21,565 nucleotides of DNA, from contig JAPEVC010000374.1 in the NCBI GenBank assembly GCA_027946555.1, forward strand, positions 1 through 21,565, read 5' to 3'. A program made the translations under genes and the position numbers. Positions 9,333 to 18,700 of this stretch are shown one piece after another; the first letter of the stretch is position 1; every line of letters begins with the position of its first letter. The notes under the pieces were generated by a model. It was given only the letters and a program-made list of their open reading frames with translations. It was not told the origin of the DNA and searched no databases. The stretch is from Gnomoniopsis sp. IMI 355080. Its lineage: Eukaryota; Ascomycota; Sordariomycetes; Diaporthales; Gnomoniaceae.

Positions 9333-9682
9333 CTAAAGGGCTAGTCGTTCATGCTGTGGACGATGAGCAGACCTTTCCGCTTTCTTTTCAATCATATCGA
9401 TTTGGCGTTCTTTTATTATGTCTGTTGATACTTGGAACCACTACATATCAGTGTAGCTAACGTAACATGGATGGCTGAGATGGCGCTCAAGAGGTAAGTG
9501 AAAGTATTGAAACACATCCGTCAGTCGAGACGAGTTCCAGGGAACTATTACTTTGTATTAATGACGTTTAAAATAAGGTGCCTTTGCCACAACTTGCCCC
9601 CTTCATCGAGATTCACACATTCGAGCCCTGTTCGATATATATCGACCTGCAAACCGGCTCCCTTACCACAACATACTGTTCC
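9333..9682. other. Convergent intergenic region
   Basis: The ThDP enzyme (+) and the receptor (-) end towards each other, and these 350 bases must hold both 3' ends. The sequence is moderately AT-rich, with a TTCTTTTATTATG stretch near 9409. No gene or strong hairpin terminator is visible. Confidence 0.6.
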
Positions 9683-11991
9683 TTACAGGTACCTGGAATC
9701 TTGATAGATTATATGCTTCATCTCCAAACTTCCTTGAGGGCCTGTCGATTGCGCCCCGTAATGAGCATAGTATTGGGCGTAGTCCGCGTACTCTGGCAGA
9801 GATCGATCGATGGTGCTCCTAACTTGAACCCTGTGATCTGTGCCGGATGTTAAAGACTTCTGAGAAGAACTTGATCCCACATGTGCGAATGTGCTCAATT
9901 TGCTTCGAACGTCGTTGGTCATGTTGTCCAGCGCGTACAGAATTCGGCTCAATGGCCCCCTTTTCTTCGATGGTGTGTTCTCACGAGTTGGTAGCGTCGG
10001 CGGAAGCTGTTGTGTGGAATTACCGCGGCCTAGCCCACTACTGGCTGAGAATTCCGTTATCTCCTTGTAGCAATACTTGAAGCATTTCGCCATAGACGGC
10101 ATGCAGATAACAATGACACTTGTGTGCATTTCAGCCAGCGACCAATTAGACAAGCCGACATAGTCATCTGTCAATGTGTCGTAGAAGTTAGTACTCATGA
10201 CCTCCTACTTAGGAATTGCTTGTGGTAGAGAAATAGGGCACTCTGAAGGCCAACATACACGTCGGGTTCTGCGTGTTCGAATACTGGGCAACCTGCTCTA
10301 TGCGGACGAGACTGCATGCCGTGATGCTGGAAGATATTAATATAGTATCTGTACAAATGGCTTTGGCTAGTGCGAAACTGGATCGAAACTTACAAGAAGC
10401 CCGTCAGGAACATGCCCATCATCAGCAATCGTCTCTTGAAACTCATGTTGAGATTGTACCTATTTTCGTTAGACAGATCTTGTCACGATGTCAAGGCATC
10501 GGATATATGACCTACAGCTTCGGTATTGGGAGCGCGAAAGTGAAGAGATCAAGCACAATATTAATGGCGCCATTGATATATGCCTGAACTCCACGATCGC
10601 CACACTGTGTCGATTCACGTCAATGGGATTTCGTATATACAAGGCACCGAAAGGCGTGACTTACCGTGCCAACGTGCTGTCCGTCCCATGATGTCCACGA
10701 GTAGCTTACTGGCTCGCATAAGAATACAATGGACAGAGTCTGCGCCAGCCAAAACAGAAGTGATGCAAAGAGCAGGATATTGCAACCCCATCGATATGTC
10801 TTGCTAGCCGAATCAGGAGAAAATATGCGCCGATAGAAGAAGGACATCCTATAACAGCGAATATCAGCAACAATGACCATAACGTGGTCGGGTCCTCGGC
10901 ACAAAATAGAATCAAGGACGACACCAAAACTGGCTCCGTTTTGGGAAGGCTTTGACGCACGCGATCTTGGTGGCGCAGACTACCCACGAATAAGCGATTT
11001 CTTCTATGTAGAAATACTATGAAATAGTCAGCTTGAATAATTCACATGTATTTGTATTCTCTTCTACTCGCCTGTAGAAAGTGTGTTATTTGCGATGGAG
11101 TCAACATCCAAATGTCACGACCCAATCCAGCAGTATAGGAGACTAAGACACAGCGAGAATTAGTCAGTCTTCATGATCATTCCGGTACAGTATGTCTTGT
11201 TCCGAAGTAAAGACAAATCATAAGGGCTAATAAGCATGTATCAACAACTAAGGACGAACTTACGAAGTGCTGAGAAGATTGTTGCAATAATTAATGCAGC
11301 CTAGGATGCGGTCATTATCGGACTTTCAATATATTCATTGCGCGGGATACATACCAAGCAGCTCAATGTAATCCAATCATCCCACCCAAAACTCCACTTG
11401 CCGTTTACCCACGGCGATCTTGTGATGACCCGAGCAGAGACGGCCATGAAGCTTGCCGCAAGCAGAGTGAAGGCTATGATGGGCCCCTCTGGTTGTGACC
11501 GTACCGGTGATCCACATGACGTCTTCGAGTATTTTTGGGCTTCTGCAGTAATGGAATTAGACCATACAGATTTTCCCTAACCTTCGACTATATCATAGCT
11601 TGAAAGTAACATCTCAGGGATTTCCTTACCAAGCATCTCAGTCACAGTACAACTTTGAGCAAGGCAGCCCGAGATCGCCATAGTAAGGTTGGCATTAGTA
11701 CAAATACAAGTGTTGTCTGTAAATGAGCATGTTGACTGAGGTATTGTGCTCATCATACAAGTGACCTAAGAGACAATATTCAGTCAGCCTCTGCTGAACA
11801 TTCTCTTTAGATACAAGACAGAGATTCAAACAACGTACCGCACAAGAGGGCAACACACTTGACAGAGCTTGTTCAATAGCTGCTGTAGCATTGGCATCCC
11901 CCTGAGCCAAGCCCATAGAAGCAAAGGATGAGATCCCTGAAAACAGGAAGGCGAGCTGAAGTCTCATGTCTGGTTTTGCTTTCAGTTTCAT
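9683..11991 (-). CDS. CFEM-domain PTH11-like seven-helix receptor
   Basis: This is a predicted plasma-membrane receptor of the fungal PTH11 class (CFEM plus rhodopsin-like integral membrane domain). I rebuilt 11 exons: 11991-11839, 11765-11630, 11542-11355, 11300-11264, 11142-11072, 11016-10961, 10848-10665, 10604-10516, 10459-10394, 10326-10259 and 10167-9683. All phases agree, and the total is 1,533 nt (510 aa; 502 if the ATG at 11967 is used). Order: signal peptide; CFEM domain with eight cysteines (PSCAVTC, STC, NTCIC, GC, SC, TSC); then helices carrying family landmarks such as FGWDDW, GLGRDIW, FYIEEIAYSW, TKIAMSFFYRRIF, CEPVSYSWTSWDG, INIVLDLFTFALPIPKL and NPTYDYVGLSNWSLAEMH. A cytosolic tail of about 140 residues, rich in Ser, Thr and Tyr, ends the protein. 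The ligand is unknown. A role in sensing products of the neighbouring enzymes is speculation. Confidence 0.9.
11017..11071 (-). other. GC-AG intron in the receptor gene
   Basis: This 55-nt intron begins CAG|GCGAGT and ends TTTCATAG, with GCTGAC as a likely branch point. It is the only removal I found that joins ITHFLQ to YFYIEEIAYSW in phase. GT donors nearby give the wrong phase or meet stops. GC donors are a known minority class in fungi and usually have otherwise strong consensus, as here. Confidence 0.75.
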
Positions 11992-14900
11992 GAAAGACGG
12001 CGAACGTAACTCATGGACTTGAACAACAGGATCGAATCATTCTTTGAATGTAAGCCAACAAACTAATGTATTGTAATAGAATTCTTCAAGAAAAGTGTGA
12101 ACATACTTGATATAAGCATCAGATGACAAGACAACCCCACGTTACCTCGAAGGGATTCTTTTCCAAGGGATTCCCCAAGGTTTACCTGGCTAAGCGACTC
12201 ACGGTCTGGGCCCGTGTAACCGGCGGACAACTCGAATCGCTCAGATTTCCGGGGCTCCTCCGATCGCTTGACTCGATGATCGACTCCAGATCAAATCTAT
12301 ACAGTCTGTTCTCTAGATCAATGCTAGCGGGTGACTTGTGGGGTGGTAAAAAGGACTACGTGACTGACAAGAAGGCCGGATTTCGAGATTTTGGTCTGAT
12401 AGATATATACGATGATACCAAATGTCACTTTGCACCACGTCATATCTACGACCGAGCAAATATACTCCGCGATTGGACAAGTGAAACTCGTCGTGAAGTA
12501 CACTGCGGTGCAAGATGAAGGGTTTTGCACTGTATAGTTCGGATTGCGGGGCGGTTTCCCTGGCTCCCTACCAAGCATGTCTCCCTCCTCTCACTGATGC
12601 AACATTTCTCGTGAGGACTCAGGCGCTCAACCACTCTTGGAACACAAAAACCGCTTGGGCTGTTTGGTCGCACGGACCTGACAAGTGACACGAGGTCCCT
12701 TATCCTATATCCGGTATGTCACGCTCGTGAAGAGATTGCAGTAACCGTCAAGATTTCAAACTAAATTCAATGCAGCATATTTGAGTTCCGTTGACAGCAA
12801 TAAATGTGGTCAATGCTCAAGGTTCACCCAGCTAATTTAGCATTGGACAAGGAACGTATAATGGATTTGGACCGACGTCAGGCTTTAGAGGCTACCTGGC
12901 CAGAAGTTTTGTGCTTGTTCAAGGTTCGACGCTCAGAAAGCTGCGTGATGTCAAAGATCAGATTACGAGACGTCTGCCCTGATTCCACACAGCCTGCCTG
13001 CGAGACCAGAATATTCTGTCCCTCAGCCCGGTAATGTTGGAAGTGGTCCACTCGGCCGGGAATCCGGAGCCGGAGCCGGATCACCTCTCCGGTATCCCAG
13101 GACCCACTGTCCCGGAGGTATCGAATCGACTATGGTGGGGCCGAAAGCCAGATGAGAATTGATCCGCTGTGCTGGAGAATGGGGTTCATGTAGATCATGT
13201 AGAAATGATGTACTGCGTAGAGAAGATCACGAAGATCCTAGCTAATAAGGGTCTATCTACCTCTCAGCATGACTCAACAACAATTACTATGACCATGAGT
13301 CCTGCACATTTAGTATTCTGATTTGCGCGAAAAACATCGAATGGCAAAATCAGGGGTCCTATTGATACATTCGAGTCGGTGCCCGGGCGGCTTGGACTTT
13401 TCAAGACTGTTGGATCTCCACTCTCCAAATCGCCTCAGGTAATTGCTCTTTTATGTTGCCCCTTCGATCAACGCCCTACGTGAAATAAGTCCGGGACCGA
13501 GAATCTCAATCGACCTTGGGGAAGGGCATGATGTTCTTACACGCTCGTTCCAGTGGCACTGAGCAACGACATGCAAAAGCAGAGAGTGCCCATACCCCTA
13601 ATTATCTAAGATCTTGCTACGCTCCACATGTTGGGTAGAGAATTTCGACCCGAGCTATCCTCTTCTGAATTCCGTGTTGCTCCGGAAGATCGGTAACGCG
13701 AACCCATAACGTTTGCACTATTTGTACCAAGGAAATTCAAAACGAGGACGAAGGCAGGCATTCAAATTGCTAAATATCTTAGGCAAAAGTCTTGCCCTCA
13801 CCCTTGATGTCGCAGAAGCAATACTACATGAACGGATAAAAAGACAGCTTTCAAGCGACTTACGATAGTGTATGTGAGGAATGATTGCCTCAACTCATAT
13901 GAACCTACTTACATACTCAGTCCGCTGTGATATTGGAAATATCTAGGTAGTCTCAGACCACGGGCTCCAGCCGCTAGTTTGAGTCGGTCCGCTATTTGGC
14001 TTCCATAGATCATAATGTAGGCAATAAGCTTTGACTTGACCGCGCCAAAACAAATGCTGGTAGAAAGTATGCTGAAGCTATGATTTCACAAGTCAAGTGC
14101 CGGACAGGAAACTCCGCATCATGCGAGCGCGACTTCGTCGGCGGCTCTGAGACAATGAAGGTAAAACTCATGCCTCGGACTATGTGGCCCTTCCTAGGCA
14201 CGGTTTGCTATTCATCATACAGGGAGGAGATAAATCAGCTTTGTGATGCCAGAGGAAAAGGGGCTGCCAGGTTTTACACATCATCATTCTATGGTTGCTA
14301 CGAAGATTTGGCCTACCATAAAGTCTTTTAGGCAAAGACTAGTGGTTGCTGAGCTTTGGTGGAGTCTAGAAACATCGGTATGGTCCCTTTACGAGTTCGA
14401 TAAACGAAAGATCAAGCGGCCGAATTGCTTTCTCGAGCTCAGGAACGGGTTTTCGGTGAGGTTTCGAGCATTATGGTGCAGGCAGAACGCCCAACCGATA
14501 TAGTGTCCGCCCGCAGATGGCTCCACATATGACGGTGTTTCGCTCCTGGAACTCATGCTTGATTTCACAGACGTACATTACTCGGACTCTTTGGTATAGG
14601 TGGGACCATTTCACTCAATGAGTGATGTACGTATTCTTGAGACGTCTTGTGCATCTACAATGATTAATGTGTATTGCTGCCCAGCAGCAACCCTGCCGCC
14701 CTGAGGTTTTCCAAATTTCATGAATCTCAGGTCTTGCAAGTTCGCTGATGTCCTTTGATAATTCGTCAACATGCTGTTCAATACCATGTCCCATCACCCT
14801 GAAATCTATCATAGCGTGACCCATACCAACCCTCTCGTTCTCACAGGGGAATTCTCTGCTGCCAAAGAAGAGAAAGGTCTCCACGGACAACGTCCCACCA

Positions 14901-15940
14901 TGCACATTGTCCCCTATAATCCATAGTGGATGTTCTCACCCGCAGCTGACTACTGGGTCCACTCGCGCGTTTAGATCACTGCAGGTGGCCTGGTGGGTGG
15001 CCACACGCCACATGTGTGTAGAACTCCGCGAGCCGCAGTGACATCGCGTAGATACCGGGGGCCCGACCAATCAGACTACTGTTCGGAAGATCACTGCATT
15101 GCATGGTAGGGTGCAGGGCCCCGCGGTATTCTCCGGCTGGTCTCTTGCAGTGCAGATCTACAAATCCAGGCCCGCAGTTTGTTGTTTTACGGGCGAACTA
15201 AAGCATGGTGATGACCCAGTTTTTGACGACAGATTTTGATCAAGCCAACGCATATCACGCCGGGATGATTTTGATATAGTGCCAAACTCATTGCTACTTT
15301 GACAATTTCGAAATGTCGATAAGCGCACGAGGTACGATCGGTCAGCGGCTCATCTCACCTCAAGCAGTCTAGACATACTACCTATATAGAGCTGGCAGGC
15401 TGGGAGATCCGGTTCCTTGCTGGAGCACATCTAATTTCGCGGAGATTGTGGGTTAACTGGCCGAAAGAGCTCTTGCTGAAATCAGACCCGTCAACTCTCT
15501 CCCTTCATGAGCTGACCGTCTGCCAAACTCCACATCGCAAAAGACCTCATGCACGAACCCATTGCACTGTCCATCGATGGGCGCTCCCCATTAGTTAGTC
15601 CCTAATGCTTAAGCAAGATACGGGTGACAAGGCTTTCTAACCACCAAGTACATCATCGATTGAAGCCCCGCCCAGAACCTCTAGGCACACCGCCCGTCTG
15701 CACCGTGTGACAAGATCACTGACGTGACCAACGCAACGCCAAAAGCAGCCACACTGCAGGATGTCGGGCCCTTTCCAGTCCCTTTTCGGCTCTGTGGCGC
15801 CTGTCATGACACCTTTCGGGAAGCTGGCACCCACCCCTGCTCGTGAAATGCTATCTTCTCCATGGGTGTCATGTAACTACCTCCTGGGGGCAGTCGAGCG
15901 GATATCGACAGACCCCCATTGATCATTTGCAGCGTGAGGG
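11992..15940. other. Gene-poor region, part 1
   Basis: The left end should contain the promoter of the receptor gene, with TGCGG pentamers at 12504 and 12545 about 500 bp upstream. ORFs of 60-131 codons occur on both strands; the longest is 12123-12518 plus. None has a domain, a run of conserved character or convincing splice partners. A short GC-rich tract with CCGGAG repeated lies at 13064-13080. I found no transposase, reverse transcriptase, terminal repeat or RNA gene. It may be long intergenic sequence or decayed older DNA. Confidence 0.5.
13064..13080. repeat. Short GC-rich CCGGAG tandem
   Basis: The hexamer CCGGAG is repeated almost three times. It is followed by CTCCGG (13086-13091) in inverse orientation and CCCGGAG (13111-13117). 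Closely spaced CGG/CCG triplets of this kind resemble Zn2Cys6 half-sites, but no adjacent gene is evident, so a chance GC-rich patch is equally likely. Confidence 0.35.
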
Positions 15941-18700
15941 GTGACAGTCGGCAGGGCGAAAGGCCATGTCCGGACTTCTTTCCATCAAATCTGTATTAGT
16001 ACGAGACCTCGCAAAGGAGTAGCGCGCCCAGCTGGTCGACCTCGATCACGGCATGCGGAGACCATCCAGATGGCGAAGTCGCTTTGTCCAGAGAGCAAAC
16101 AAACACCGAACTGGACGGGTTGCTCGAGAACGTGTAATTCAAATTTTCAACGGGGAAGTCAACCATTTCTTTCCCTGCTCGAGTATATACACTATTCAAG
16201 TCCTCATGTTGGAACGGCAAGAAGCTGGAGATCATGCTGTGACCTCCTACAATTCTGTGAGCGGGCTGAATTCGTACTCAGCGCTGAAACGGACTCGTAA
16301 GGCCGGATTGGGACGCACACAATGCTTCGGTCACAACATGTGAAAACTCATCATGAGCTTGCTAGTAGTGCAGAGGTTCTCGCGCATACAAGCAGGCGCC
16401 CTCGAATGACGAGTTGTCCTGCGAGGCAGGTGGACAGACGGCAACACTTGTGTACCATATCCATGGATCCGGACTCTATCCACCCGACTTTGTTAGCTAA
16501 TGTTCTGAACGTGCTCATCGGATGGGTACGTGCAGGGTACAAACCACGTCACGACCGAAGAGTCTGCCGAGTCCGACTGACGAAGTAGACGCATTTGTGG
16601 CAATCTATTCATTGTAAGTCAAGAATGTTGTGACATATCAAACTGAGCTCATGCTCCCAACCAGGCGCGCGCAGCGGTCGTGAGGATGAGTTTCTTGCCT
16701 CTGGTGAGCTTCAAGACTCGTGGCCTACCAGTCCTGTGTCTAAATCAAGTCCAGCTGTATTCAGCTCTCAAGCGGATATAAACTGCAATGCTAGGTATTG
16801 GGTCAGTGTGAAACCTTGTACACCACGGGGCATCACAGGGTTAGGCACTCGTTTTCGCTGGGATGCTACTCACCAGGCTCAGAGATCGACTGGTCAGAAG
16901 TTGCCATTGTGTTCGCGAGATTTCTCGAGCAAAATCTTCGTTCACAGGAAGAATCTAGATACAGCTCTGTACATCGCGAATATTCCCCGAAATTCGAAGA
17001 CTCCTGGCATTGTCCAAGACCGGCACGCTCCAAATGGCGAAATTCTGTGTCGTACATAGGGGCAGCAGATGTCTTTCAAGAGGCTGGAGCGTTGCAGACC
17101 TAGGTATTGACAATCACATAGCATGCAATTAATCAATCCGGACACTTTCTATGCAGTGGTCTCTAATATTCGTTGGATCGAGGTGAAAGCTTCACGCTTC
17201 TATGTCTGAGGTCACATGAACACAGCAGTGACAGTTCTGTGTCGATACCGTTGCCGCAAGCGGACCATTGGGAATAAAGGCCACACTGCCTGCGAGCCAT
17301 TTTTCTTGCTTCAAAGGTTATTGCAGCTCAAAATAAAAGCCATTGAACACACGTGTCTTCTCTTGGCTTAGGAAAGTGCGGCGAGGCGCTGTTTTGATCG
17401 TTGCGATTTGGTACCCTTTCTGTTGGGTCCAGACAGGATGCCTACTTATAGCAAATAGCTGACTGATTTCATGTGCAAGCTTGAGTTCTCTTGTTTGAAT
17501 ACGATAATCCATGCGTTGTGGAAATGTATGTCGTCTCTAATATCTTGCGTAAAAGATCGCAAGAATCTGTCGTGCTGCCAGGACGCACGCAAGATACTAA
17601 ACATGCTCGGTTGATTCCCACACAACAGTCGCCTGGGTTCGCTTTCAGCGCTGAAACTAGGGAGTTAAGTATGAGTAAAGAGAATGTCAGTAGGTCTGAT
17701 ACAAAGATGTAGCACGATGGCGTGTAGGTATCTAAGGCAGCTACTTAATTAGGAGCCATAGACTCATCACACGAACTACCTAAATACAGGACTAGATACT
17801 TCTTCACAAACGGCACCCAACGACTCAATGAGACCTCACTAGTCCAGTTAATGCTTTATACAATATACAAAGCTATGTCACGCGCTATATGGAGAGACAA
17901 GGCCAACTATCTTTTGACAGATCTCGACATGGGACACGTGTGTTCATGTTGCGCTGTATTATAAAATGCGCATATTGTGCCAAATCTAGAAGTGGGAAAG
18001 ACTGGATGATGACTTTTCGTAAAATAACATTTCAGGACTCCCCGAGACAATTCCCGCCTACTGCCAGTATTGACAAACACTTTTCCCGAAACGCATGCAT
18101 CCCACTGCCCGTGCGCCGTTGCTACTTCACATCAGCTTCCAATCGCCCAGCTCCTCCGCGCCCAGAACTTCAGCGCCACCATCATATACAGATGAGCAAG
18201 GACACAGTTCACAATGAGACGTTTTGAATCAAAAATAGAAACGGCAAATATAAATTGGAACGTACTTCGCTGAGTATGGCCGACTCATGACAGGTGTTCA
18301 CTTCTCGTATGGATATTTTCGCGGGGATGTTGTGTTCCTGTGGTTCAAAATCAACCTTACTCGTTGGCGTACCGTTTCTTTTGTTGCTTATTGACTTCCT
18401 AAAATAGAAAAAACCAATGATATGCTACTATCAGGTCTTGTCATATTTACAATTATACTAATTACGCTGCTCTAACAGGGTGCATCAGACCTGTGCAATT
18501 ATACCATCTTTATCAGCGCGCGGCAATGCCTTTCAGTACAAGGAAGGCCAATTTATCAACACCCGGAAGCGTGAGAACTATTTGGGATCAACACTGAGTA
18601 ATAAGCAAAAGATGGGTCGTTCCTTCCGAATCTAGAAATATATTGTGCACGTATATATTAGATGAAAGTGGCAAGATGCTGTCTATACCATTCTGAGACT
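15941..18700. other. Gene-poor region, part 2
   Basis: ORFs of up to 119 codons occur (15941-16300, 16736-17059, 16798-17103 and 17889-18227 plus). The 16798-17103 frame contains EIDWSEVAIVFARFLEQN, vaguely like short Myb-type motifs of small fungal proteins, but no intact gene model could be built around it. The part from about 17700 to 18700 is more AT-rich than the gene region. No RNA gene or mobile element is visible. Confidence 0.45.

Noticed and set aside
10198..10258. ATG at 10198 as the start of a separate 171-aa gene
   Set aside because: The conserved receptor sequence NPTYDYVGLSNWSLAEMH is obtained by splicing into 10167, making the upstream ATG intronic.
10849..10904. Upstream extension of the receptor exon (MCRGPDHVMVI...)
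   Set aside because: Joining at 10961/10848 restores TKIAMSFFYRRIF in phase, so this part is intronic.
12123..12518. 131-codon plus-strand ORF upstream of the receptor
   Set aside because: It has no recognisable motif, no good start context and overlapping ORFs on the other strand; a chance ORF is likely.
16522..17103. Possible spliced gene using GTAAGT near 16614 and CCAG near 16664
   Set aside because: The splice signals look reasonable, but the frames reached are short, end in stops and show only a vague motif; no model held together.
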